Assembly (NCBI RefSeq): GCF_038449125.1
Contig: NZ_CP151800.1
Span: 2,204,406 to 2,268,405, forward strand
From: Kosakonia sp. BYX6
Lineage (GTDB): Bacteria > Pseudomonadota > Gammaproteobacteria > Enterobacterales > Enterobacteriaceae
Reading direction: 5' to 3'
Length of the DNA stretch: 64,000 nucleotides
Position numbers and translations under genes: made by a program. The notes below the pieces were generated by a model, which saw only the letters and a program-made list of their open reading frames with translations, did not search any database and was not told the DNA's origin. Every line of letters begins with the position of its first letter. Position 1 is the first letter of the stretch. Positions 56,799 to 64,000 of the stretch are shown here, in pieces.

Positions 56799-57257
56799 TT
56801 ATTGCCCGCAGCATTTTTTAAATTTTTTGCCTGACCCGCAGGGGCAGGGATCGTTACGGCCAAACTGCGGTCGCGTACCGTCTATATAGAACCACTCGCC
56901 GTTTTCCCTTAAGAAACGGGAGCGTTCGATAATCGCGCCGTTTTTACCTTGTTCGCTAAAACGCGCGACAAAACTGACGTAACCTTCATTGTCATCGTCA
57001 CCGTAAGCATGCTCAAATAGGGTCAAGCCCAGCCACGTGGTATGAGCAAAACCAGCTTCTATTTGCTCGCGAAATGTCTGCGCTGCACAAGAGGGGTGCC
57101 AGGTTTTAATCAGGTAATCCGCCTGGTGTAACACAAAAGCCGTATAGCGCGATCGCATTAAATCGGACGGTTCTGGCGCAGCCCGTACACCAGACAGATA
57201 AGGCTGGCAACATAAGCTATACTCCAGAGCGCTACCGCAAGGACAAGGTTGAGACAA
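56799..57257 (-). CDS. ychJ: YchJ, SEC-C motif protein
   Basis: A 152-residue protein with an N-terminal SEC-C-like cysteine motif ([15 protein letters not shown]) and a C-terminal SEC-C zinc motif ([19 protein letters not shown]) that matches the end of SecA. Between them lies an NTF2-like domain. The start is a TTG at 57257 (LSQPCPCG read as MSQP...) with a ribosome site (ccagga) eight bases before, which gives the same length as E. coli YchJ. An ATG at 57308 in the same frame adds residues unlike the family. Function unknown; a UPF0225 family protein. Confidence 0.93.
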   Translation of the reverse strand: MSQPCPCGSALEYSLCCQPYLSGVRAAPEPSDLMRSRYTAFVLHQADYLIKTWHPSCAAQTFREQIEAGFAHTTWLGLTLFEHAYGDDDNEGYVSFVARFSEQGKNGAIIERSRFLRENGEWFYIDGTRPQFGRNDPCPCGSGKKFKKCCGQ

Positions 57258-57368
57258 AATAGCATTCCTGGAACAAAAAATAACGGCGCTGCTGCGCCAG
57301 GGTAGCAATATGTTAACTGAGCCGTAGCGCTGTGGCTACAGTAAGCCGGGGGAAGTAAAACAAGCGTA

Positions 57369-58277
57369 ATGAGAACCGTAAAAATTGGCCTGGCGCTGGG
57401 ATCGGGCGCAGCCAGAGGTTGGTCGCACATTGGCGTGATCAATGCCTTGCAGCACGCCGGCATCAATATAGATATAGTTGCGGGATGTTCCATTGGTTCA
57501 TTGGTTGGCGCAGCGTATTCCTGCGGACGGCTGCCGATGCTGGAAAAATGGGTGCGTTCCTTTCGTTATTGGGACGTGCTTCGGCTGATGGATCTCTCCT
57601 GGCGACGCGGTGGTTTGCTGCGCGGTGAACGCGTGTTCAATCAATATCGCCTGTTGCTGCCCTTTGACGATTTCAACCATTGTGAAAAGCGCTTCGGCGC
57701 CGTGGCGACCAATCTCAGTACCGGGCGCGAATTGTGGTTCACCGAAGGCGATTTGCATCATGCCATCCGCGCGTCTTGCAGCATGCCCGGATTGATGTCG
57801 CCGGTGGCGCACAATGGCTACTGGCTGGTTGACGGTGCAGTGGTTAATCCTGTGCCGGTTTCTCTGACCCGCGCAATGGGTGCTGACGTGGTTATTGCGG
57901 TCGATTTGCAGCATGACGCGCATCTGATGCAGCAGGATTTGCTTTCGGTAAATTTAACCAATAGCGAAATCGAAAACGGCAGCAGCGAAACATTACGCTG
58001 GCATGAACGCTTACGTGAAAGGCTAAGCCGCACGACGCCGAAGCGCCCGGTTACTCCCACCGCGATGGAAATTATGAGTACCTCAATCCAGGTGCTTGAA
58101 AATCGGCTTAAACGCAATCGTATGGCGGGCGATCCGCCTGATATTTTGCTGCAACCTGTTTGCCCGCAAATTTCGACACTCGATTTTCATCGTGCAGATG
58201 CCGCCATCGCCGCCGGACAATTGGCGGTCGAAAAGAAAATGGATGAATTACTGCCTCTGGTGCGGGCACTGGCGTGA
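57369..58277 (+). CDS. rssA: RssA, patatin-like phospholipase-family protein
   Basis: A 302-residue protein with patatin motifs: an oxyanion-hole glycine-rich segment (LGSGAARGWSHIGV), the nucleophile GCSIGS and the catalytic Asp in LVDGAVVNP. It lies directly upstream of rssB and is co-transcribed in E. coli. Its substrate is unknown. It is divergent from ychJ with a 111-base gap. Confidence 0.96.
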   Translation: MRTVKIGLALGSGAARGWSHIGVINALQHAGINIDIVAGCSIGSLVGAAYSCGRLPMLEKWVRSFRYWDVLRLMDLSWRRGGLLRGERVFNQYRLLLPFDDFNHCEKRFGAVATNLSTGRELWFTEGDLHHAIRASCSMPGLMSPVAHNGYWLVDGAVVNPVPVSLTRAMGADVVIAVDLQHDAHLMQQDLLSVNLTNSEIENGSSETLRWHERLRERLSRTTPKRPVTPTAMEIMSTSIQVLENRLKRNRMAGDPPDILLQPVCPQISTLDFHRADAAIAAGQLAVEKKMDELLPLVRALA

Positions 58278-58368
58278 ATAAAATTTTTAAAAGACTTCAG
58301 CAAATTCTGACAGGCGAGCATCGGCGAAGCATGCCACTATTGATCTATTGTCAGGCAGGGGAGAAGAG

Positions 58369-59382
58369 ATGACGCAGCCGTTGGTCGGAAAACAGATATT
58401 GATCGTGGAAGACGAGCCCGTTTTCCGATCGCTGCTGGACTCATGGTTGCAATCACTGGGGGCCACGACGTTGCTGGCCTGTGACGGGGTTGATGCGCTG
58501 GACCAAATGGCGGTCAATAAACCTGACTTGATGATTTGTGACCTGGCTATGCCGCGTATGAATGGTCTTGCGCTGGTAGAGTCTGTGCGCAACCAGGGTA
58601 TGCAGATGCCGGTGCTGGTGATTTCTGCCACTGAAAACATGGCGGACATTGCCAAAGCGTTGCGTCTTGGTGTTCAGGATGTGGTTCTTAAGCCAGTTAA
58701 AGATTTCAACCGCTTGAAAGAAACGATCTTCGCTTGTTTATATCCCAACATGTTTAATTCACGCGTTGAGGAAGAGGAACGTTTATTTCAGGACTGGGAT
58801 GCGTTGGTCGATAATCCTCAAGCGGCTGCCAATTTGTTACAAGAGTTACAACCGCCGGTTCAGCAGATTATTTCCGGCTGTCGAGTGAATTATCGCCAAT
58901 TGGTTTCTGTTGAAAGCCCTGGTTTGGTGCTTGATATTGCACCGCTTTCCGGACATGACCTTGCCTTTTATTGCCTTGATGTCACACGAGCCGGGAATAA
59001 CGGTGTGTTGGCAGCTCTATTGCTGCGCGCATTATTTAACGGCTTACTTCAGGAACAGTTATCACATCAGCGGCAGCGTTTACCCGAAATGGGCGCGTTG
59101 CTCAAGCAAGTAAATCAATTATTACATCAGGCAAATTTACCCGGGCAGTTTCCTCTGCTGGTGGGCTATTACCATAGCGAACTTAAAAACCTGATATTAG
59201 TTTCAGCCGGGCTTAATGCCACATTAAATACCGGTGAACATCAAATTCAAATCAGCAATGGTGTTCCGCTTGGTACGTTGGGGAATACTTACTTGAATCA
59301 ATTGAGCCAGCGTTGTGACTCCTGGCAATGTCAAGTTTGGGGTGCGGGAGGGCGTCTGCGTTTAATGTTGAGCGCAGAATGA
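58369..59382 (+). CDS. rssB: RssB, RpoS-degradation adaptor and response regulator
   Basis: A 337-residue protein starting MTQPLVGKQILIVEDE. The receiver domain has Asp58 in LMICDLAMPRMNG and Lys in VVLKPVKDF. A linker helix and an inactive PP2C-like domain follow (about 150-337). RssB delivers sigma-S to ClpXP. The start at 58369 follows a clear ribosome site (aggggagaag); an in-frame ATG upstream at 58348 would lie before it. Confidence 0.97.
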   Translation: MTQPLVGKQILIVEDEPVFRSLLDSWLQSLGATTLLACDGVDALDQMAVNKPDLMICDLAMPRMNGLALVESVRNQGMQMPVLVISATENMADIAKALRLGVQDVVLKPVKDFNRLKETIFACLYPNMFNSRVEEEERLFQDWDALVDNPQAAANLLQELQPPVQQIISGCRVNYRQLVSVESPGLVLDIAPLSGHDLAFYCLDVTRAGNNGVLAALLLRALFNGLLQEQLSHQRQRLPEMGALLKQVNQLLHQANLPGQFPLLVGYYHSELKNLILVSAGLNATLNTGEHQIQISNGVPLGTLGNTYLNQLSQRCDSWQCQVWGAGGRLRLMLSAE

Positions 59383-59581
59383 GCAATCGCATCACGCCAC
59401 GCAGATAGATTTACCCGGCGGATAAAAACGGGTGCTACTATCGCCACAGTTTATGCGTATTAGTCCTAATTAGTTGTATGCGCGTCCTTTTCAGACCTGG
59501 TCGATGGGTTGGTACTGATATACTCAGACGCGAGTTAATTCATGAACATGTTCAAAGCATGGACAGTCCAGGAGATTTTCA

Positions 59582-60493
59582 ATGGCTGCAATAAATTCGA
59601 AAGTGACTAAAGCAGTAATCCCGGTAGCGGGGTTGGGAACCAGGATGCTACCAGCGACCAAGGCAATTCCTAAAGAAATGTTACCGCTGGTTGATAAGCC
59701 ATTAATTCAGTACGTAGTCAATGAATGCATCGCTGCGGGTATTACTGAAATCGTTCTGGTGACACATTCATCAAAAAACTCTATCGAAAACCATTTCGAT
59801 ACCAGCTTTGAGCTCGAAGCGATGCTGGAGAAGCGTGTTAAGCGCCAACTGTTGGAAGAAGTACAATCTATCTGCCCGCCGCACGTCACCATTATGCAGG
59901 TGCGCCAGGGGCTGGCGAAAGGTCTGGGGCACGCCGTGCTGTGTGCACATCCGGTCGTGGGTAATGAGCCTGTCGCCGTCATTCTGCCGGATGTTATTCT
60001 TGATGAGTTCGAATCCGATCTTTCCCAGGATAACCTGGCAGAAATGATTAAGCGCTTCGACGAAACCGGAGCCAGCCAAATCATGGTTGAGCCTGTGGAC
60101 GATGTCACGGCTTATGGTGTTGTTGACTGCAAAGGCGCGCCGCTGAACCCTGGCGATAGCGTACCGATGGTGGGTGTGGTTGAGAAACCAAAAGCGAACG
60201 TTGCGCCGTCTAATCTCGCGGTTGTAGGGCGTTATGTCCTTAGCGCTGAGATCTGGCCACTGCTGGCAAAAACCCCTCCGGGAGCGGGTGATGAAATACA
60301 GCTTACCGATGCCATCGACATGTTGATTGAGAAAGAAACTGTTGAAGCCTACCACATGAAAGGCAAAAGCCACGACTGTGGTAATAAACTCGGTTATATG
60401 CGTGCGTTTGTAGAATATGGTATCCGTCATAATTCCCTGGGCGAGGAATTCAAAGCCTGGCTGGAAGAAACGGTTGGTGCCGGGAAAGCATAA
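59582..60493 (+). CDS. galU: UTP-glucose-1-phosphate uridylyltransferase
   Basis: A 303-residue nucleotidyltransferase. It makes UDP-glucose for LPS core, trehalose and galactose metabolism. The signature [20 protein letters not shown] with [10 protein letters not shown] at the N-terminus binds the nucleotide. Length is close to E. coli GalU. It has its own ribosome site and terminator; the 199-base gap before it (59383-59581) is a promoter region. Confidence 0.98.
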   Translation: MAAINSKVTKAVIPVAGLGTRMLPATKAIPKEMLPLVDKPLIQYVVNECIAAGITEIVLVTHSSKNSIENHFDTSFELEAMLEKRVKRQLLEEVQSICPPHVTIMQVRQGLAKGLGHAVLCAHPVVGNEPVAVILPDVILDEFESDLSQDNLAEMIKRFDETGASQIMVEPVDDVTAYGVVDCKGAPLNPGDSVPMVGVVEKPKANVAPSNLAVVGRYVLSAEIWPLLAKTPPGAGDEIQLTDAIDMLIEKETVEAYHMKGKSHDCGNKLGYMRAFVEYGIRHNSLGEEFKAWLEETVGAGKA

Positions 60494-60515
60494 TACCTTT
60501 CCCTGATTCTGAATA

Positions 60516-60562
60516 AGGCCGGAGCTAATAGTGCGGTGCACTGATTATCTCCGGCTTTTTTA
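60516..60562 (+). terminator. Rho-independent terminator after galU
   Basis: Arms GCCGGAG (60518-60524) and CTCCGGC (60549-60555) pair, with internal structure between them (GTGC...GCAC), and TTTTTT follows. Confidence 0.82.
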
Positions 60563-60721
60563 TTTGCGGATGTTTCCGAACGAAACATCTCATAGCAAGC
60601 TGAGAGATCTGACCACACGAAAGAATAAGAAATGCTGGCGGGAAATTTAAGCGCTAATCATTTAAGTCGCAAGCGTTTCGTTCGCATACCCTATATTTGT
60701 GAAGATATTGTGTAGATTGGG

Positions 60722-60750
60722 CAAAAAAAATCCCGCCAGAGGCGGGACTT
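60722..60750 (-). terminator. Rho-independent terminator after hns
   Basis: On the minus strand AGTCCCGCC TCT GGCGGGAT is followed by eight T residues, 18 bases after the hns stop. Confidence 0.92.
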
Positions 60751-60767
60751 GCAAAGCAGACTACAGA

Positions 60768-61187
60768 TTACTCTTCAGTTTCAAGCAGAAAATCGTCGAG
60801 CTGTTTACCTTGTTCGTCGATTGCTTTTTTGATAACTGCCGGAGTACGGCCCTGGCCGGTCCAGGTCTTAGTTTCGCCGTTTTCATCAACATAGCTATAT
60901 TTAGCCGGACGCGCTGCGCGTTTTGCTTTGGTGCCAGATTTAGCAGCAACAATGCTGTTCAGCAGTTCATTCGGATCAATACCGTCAGCAATCAGCATTT
61001 CGCGATATTGCTGCAGTTTACGCGTACGCTCTTCAACTTCAGCAGCGGCAGCGCTTTCTTCCTCACGGCGCTCATTAACCACAACTTCTAATTTTTCCAG
61101 CATTTCTTCGAGCGTTTCCAGAGTGCATTCTCTTGCCTGCGCACGAAGAGTACGGATGTTGTTCAGAATTTTAAGTGCTTCGCTCAT
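60768..61187 (-). CDS. hns: Histone-like nucleoid-structuring protein H-NS
   Basis: A 139-residue protein. The N-terminal oligomerisation domain ([20 protein letters not shown] and following) is identical in most positions to E. coli H-NS. The C-terminal DNA-binding domain has the AT-hook-like [18 protein letters not shown] silences AT-rich foreign genes, such as the HEPN-like gene in this window. The last residues, DDFLLETEE, differ from E. coli (DDFLIKQ), giving a longer, acidic tail. Confidence 0.98.
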   Translation of the reverse strand: MSEALKILNNIRTLRAQARECTLETLEEMLEKLEVVVNERREEESAAAAEVEERTRKLQQYREMLIADGIDPNELLNSIVAAKSGTKAKRAARPAKYSYVDENGETKTWTGQGRTPAVIKKAIDEQGKQLDDFLLETEE

Positions 61188-61734
61188 TGTAGTAATCTCA
61201 AACTTATATTGGGGTGGTTTGTTGGGCTAATAATAGAGCGTTAATTTCGCCAGTGCAATAGCTGTGAATGTAAGGAATTCAAAATACCGCTTTATTTAAA
61301 CGATTTTTAAATAACGCTAACTTAAATTTTTCTTGAAGAAACGCACAAAAAAGCACTTATACAGATGGGTAAACAGCGATGCCGATAGAGTGCGCACAGC
61401 AGTGATTTCTGATTAATCAGGGCGAGAGCAATAGTCATTATGGATAAATAACAACCTCATTTATTACAGCGTCTAATGTGCTCACAACCGTAAATTATTA
61501 ATAGTTTCCGAATGATATGGTGAGAATCTTCCGATTTAAAATCATATGTAAGTTCATGAGTTTCTTATTACTGTTTCTTTGGCAGTAACAACATCAATGA
61601 TTGCTAAAGCATATCTATGAGTGAACTTCTTCTAAAGGATTTTCTTAAGACGTGGTGGCGCTCCAGGCCAGCCAGATAAAATATGGTACAATCCTCCTCA
61701 GGAATATCACACTTTGATTGGGGTTTTGCGCGCA
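61188..61734. other. AT-rich intergenic region between hns and tdk
   Basis: About 547 bases of AT-rich DNA that must hold the divergent hns and tdk promoters. H-NS autoregulates through such curved AT-rich DNA in E. coli. I find no RNA gene or open frame that I can support. Confidence 0.5.
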
Positions 61735-62349
61735 ATGGCACAGCTTTATTTCTACTATTCAGCAATGAATGCAGGGAAATCTACGGCTTTACTACAGTCC
61801 TCTTACAATTATCAGGAACGAGGTATGCGGTCGGTGGTTTACACCGCAGAAATTGATAATCGATTCGGTGCTGGCAAGGTCAGTTCGCGGATTGGATTAT
61901 CCTCACCCGCGCGTTTGTTTAATCAACACACATCCTTGTTTGATGAAATCAAAGCAGAACACGAACAAGACGCTGTGCATTGTGTGCTGGTGGATGAATG
62001 CCAATTCCTGACACGTGAACAAGTATATGCACTCTCTGAAGTTGTCGATCAGCTGGATATTCCGGTGCTGTGCTATGGCCTGCGCACCGATTTTCGCGGC
62101 GAGCTCTTTGTCGGTAGCCAATATTTGCTCGCATGGTCAGATAAGCTGGTAGAGCTTAAAACCATCTGTTTCTGCGGACGTAAAGCCAGTATGGTACTGC
62201 GATTGGATCAGTCCGGTCGGCCATATAATGAAGGGGAGCAGGTTGTTATTGGCGGTAATGAGCGTTACGTTTCCGTGTGCCGTAAACACTATAAAGAAGC
62301 GCTCGAAGAAGGCTCTTTAGCGGAGATTCAGAAACACATAAGGGGATAA
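61735..62349 (+). CDS. tdk: Thymidine kinase
   Basis: A 204-residue type II thymidine kinase. The P-loop is SAMNAGKST, the lasso region and VLVDECQFL (Walker B) follow, and the zinc site cysteines are in [14 protein letters not shown] and VSVCRKHY. It phosphorylates thymidine in salvage. The start at [16 protein letters not shown] is the family norm; an in-frame ATT/ATG-like start at 61714 is rejected. Convergent with adhE. Confidence 0.97.
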   Translation: MAQLYFYYSAMNAGKSTALLQSSYNYQERGMRSVVYTAEIDNRFGAGKVSSRIGLSSPARLFNQHTSLFDEIKAEHEQDAVHCVLVDECQFLTREQVYALSEVVDQLDIPVLCYGLRTDFRGELFVGSQYLLAWSDKLVELKTICFCGRKASMVLRLDQSGRPYNEGEQVVIGGNERYVSVCRKHYKEALEEGSLAEIQKHIRG

Positions 62350-62381
62350 TTCCCGCCAGGTATTATTGATAGTGAAGATAC

Positions 62382-62408
62382 AAAAAAACCCGCCGAAGCG
62401 GGTTTTTT
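62382..62408. terminator. Bidirectional terminator between tdk and adhE
   Basis: AAAAAAACCCGC/GCGGGTTTTTT around a short loop gives a GC stem with an A run on one side and a T run on the other, so it can stop both convergent genes. Confidence 0.92.
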
Positions 62409-62422
62409 ATTAGGTTAACCAA

Positions 62423-64000
62423 TTAAGCGGTTTTCTTCGCTTTCTTGTCTGTTTTTACCGGTGCTGCTTCAACTTTCGCGACTGCTGCCGGTTCGCCTTC
62501 GTTAAACTCACGACCGTAGAACGTATCCATCAGGATTTGTTTCAGCTCGGAGATCAGCGGGTAACGCGGGTTAGCGCCGGTGCACTGGTCATCAAACGCA
62601 TCTTCAGACAGTTTGTCGACATTGGCCAGGAAGTCCGCTTCCTGCACGCCAGCTTCGCGGATGGATTTAGGAATACCCAGTTCAGCTTTAATGCTTTCCA
62701 GCCATGCCAGCAGTTTTTCGATTTTTGCTGCGGTACGGTCGCCTGGAGAGGTCAGACCCAAGTGGTCAGCAATTTCAGCATAACGGCGGCGCGCCTGCGG
62801 ACGGTCATACTGGCTGAACGCGGTCTGCTTAGTCGGGTTGTCGTTCGCGTTATAGCGAATAACGTTACAAATCAGCAGGGCGTTAGCCAGACCGTGCGGG
62901 ATATGGAACTGAGAACCCAGCTTATGCGCCATGGAGTGACACACGCCGAGGAAGGCGTTAGCAAACGCAATACCAGCGATAGTGGCAGCACTGTGAACGC
63001 GCTCACGGGCAACAGGGTTTTTAGACCCTTCGTTGTAAGAAGCCGGCAGGTTTTCTTTCAGCAGTTTCAGCGCTTGTAACGCCTGGCCGTCAGAGAATTC
63101 AGACGCCAGTACGGAAACATAGGCTTCCAACGCGTGCGTTACCGCATCAAGACCACCGAACGCGCACAGTGATTTCGGCATATCCATGACCAAGTTGGCA
63201 TCAACGACGGCCATATCCGGGGTCAGGGCATAATCCGCCAGCGGGTATTTCTGGCCAGTTGCATCGTCAGTTACCACCGCAAATGGTGTCACTTCAGAGC
63301 CTGTACCGGAAGTGGTGGTGATGGCGACCATTTTCGCTTTCACGCCCATTTTCGGGAATTTGTAGATACGTTTACGGATATCCATAAAGCGCAGCGCCAG
63401 CTCTTCAAAATGGGTTTCCGGATGTTCGTACATCACCCACATGATTTTCGCAGCATCCATCGGGGAACCGCCGCCAAGCGCGATGATCACGTCCGGTTTA
63501 AAGGAGTTGGCTAGCTCAGCACCTTTACGCACGATAGTCAGCGTCGGGTCAGCTTCAACTTCGAAGAAAACTTCAGTTTCGACGCCAGCGGCTTTCAGCA
63601 CAGAAGTAATCTGGTCTGCATAACCGTTGTTGAACAGGAAACGGTCGGTCACGATCATGGCGCGTTTGTGACCATCAGTAATCACTTCATCCAGCGCGAT
63701 TGGCAGTGAGCCACGGCGGAAGTAGATTGATTTCGGAAGTTTGTGCCACAACATGTTTTCAGCTCGCTTAGCAACGGTTTTCTTGTTGATCAGGTGCTTC
63801 GGACCAACGTTTTCAGAGATGGAGTTACCACCCCAGGAACCACAACCCAGAGTCAGGGAAGGCGCGAGTTTGAAGTTATACAGGTCACCGATACCACCCT
63901 GAGAAGCCGGAGTGTTGATCAGAATACGTGCCGTTTTCATCATCTGGCCGAAGTGGGCCACACGATCCGGCTGGTTATCCTGGTCTGTATAGAGACAAGA
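62423..64000 (-). CDS. adhE: Bifunctional aldehyde/alcohol dehydrogenase AdhE, C-terminal part (5' end outside window)
   Basis: The frame is open to the window end, so 525 C-terminal residues are seen of about 890. They cover the end of the aldehyde dehydrogenase domain (MKTARILINTPASQGGIGDL, the GCGSWGGNS region) and the whole iron-dependent alcohol dehydrogenase domain. The NAD motif is ALGGGSPMDAAK and the iron ligands are Asp and His in DANLVMDMP and GVCHSMAHKLGSQFHIPHG. AdhE reduces acetyl-CoA to ethanol in anaerobic growth and forms spirosomes. The tail is lysine- and alanine-rich. Confidence 0.98.
   Translation of the reverse strand, partial: SCLYTDQDNQPDRVAHFGQMMKTARILINTPASQGGIGDLYNFKLAPSLTLGCGSWGGNSISENVGPKHLINKKTVAKRAENMLWHKLPKSIYFRRGSLPIALDEVITDGHKRAMIVTDRFLFNNGYADQITSVLKAAGVETEVFFEVEADPTLTIVRKGAELANSFKPDVIIALGGGSPMDAAKIMWVMYEHPETHFEELALRFMDIRKRIYKFPKMGVKAKMVAITTTSGTGSEVTPFAVVTDDATGQKYPLADYALTPDMAVVDANLVMDMPKSLCAFGGLDAVTHALEAYVSVLASEFSDGQALQALKLLKENLPASYNEGSKNPVARERVHSAATIAGIAFANAFLGVCHSMAHKLGSQFHIPHGLANALLICNVIRYNANDNPTKQTAFSQYDRPQARRRYAEIADHLGLTSPGDRTAAKIEKLLAWLESIKAELGIPKSIREAGVQEADFLANVDKLSEDAFDDQCTGANPRYPLISELKQILMDTFYGREFNEGEPAAVAKVEAAPVKTDKKAKKTA

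Overview
The window is chromosomal DNA of a member of the Enterobacteriaceae. From about 22.3 kb to the end, gene content and order match the Escherichia coli ychF-to-adhE segment: ychF, pth, ychH, dauA, prs, ispE, lolB, hemA, prfA, prmC, sirB2, sirB1, kdsA, chaA, chaB, chaC, ychN, ychO, narL, narX, narK, narGHJI, two tRNA-Tyr genes, purU, ychJ, rssA, rssB, galU, hns, tdk, adhE. Products are near-identical to the E. coli ones in most cases. The base composition and the extra genes fit a plant- or soil-associated genus such as Kosakonia or Enterobacter better than Escherichia, but the genus is inferred, not shown.

Bases 1-15.5 kb hold an accessory secretion locus. A very large filamentous-haemagglutinin-type exoprotein (5' end outside the window) is followed by a right-pointing set of genes: a PhdA-like regulator, a two-partner-secretion transporter (TpsB), an ExbB carrying a periplasmic DUF2341/LamG extension, ExbD, a TonB-like protein, a putative porin, a periplasmic coiled-coil protein and a PpiC-type prolyl isomerase. 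Set into it on the opposite strand are three type II secretion minor pseudopilins (GspH, I, J) with a short prepilin peptidase, plus a divergent GspC-like gene. As I recall it, this gene set resembles the Pseudomonas aeruginosa PdtA/PhdA/PdtB/ExbB2D2 locus beside the Hxc type II system. I read it as an enterobacterial relative: a two-partner-secretion system with its own Ton motor, beside part of an Hxc-like type II system. This is the most interesting region.

Bases 15.6-17.2 kb encode a thiamine-diphosphate enzyme of the acetolactate synthase/benzoylformate decarboxylase type. Bases 17.2-22.3 kb are a small composite island inserted beside ychF. It is bounded by near-identical 27-29 bp hairpins with TGTACTCAT-type repeats just inside. 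It holds a 3' fragment of a thrW-like tRNA-Thr gene, a broken P4-type integrase, an IS3-family (IS407-group) element, an AT-rich gene for a protein with two HEPN-like RX4H motifs, and an intact P4-type integrase.

The 22.4-34.7 kb block is housekeeping: translation (pth, prfA, prmC), PRPP and isoprenoid synthesis (prs, ispE), lipoprotein sorting (lolB), haem (hemA) and KDO (kdsA). The stretch at 34.7-42.4 kb mixes the cha cation genes with lineage-specific insertions: an AraC regulator with a divergent short-chain dehydrogenase, a DUF1883 gene, a chemoreceptor and a PEBP-family protein. The stretch at 42.5-55.1 kb is the anaerobic nitrate respiration regulon, with sensor/regulator narXL, transporter narK and enzyme narGHJI. 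FNR and NarL sites are visible upstream of narK and narG. The remainder holds the tyrosine tRNA pair with degenerate T-arm repeats, purU, ychJ, the RpoS-control pair rssAB, galU, hns, tdk and the 3' part of adhE.
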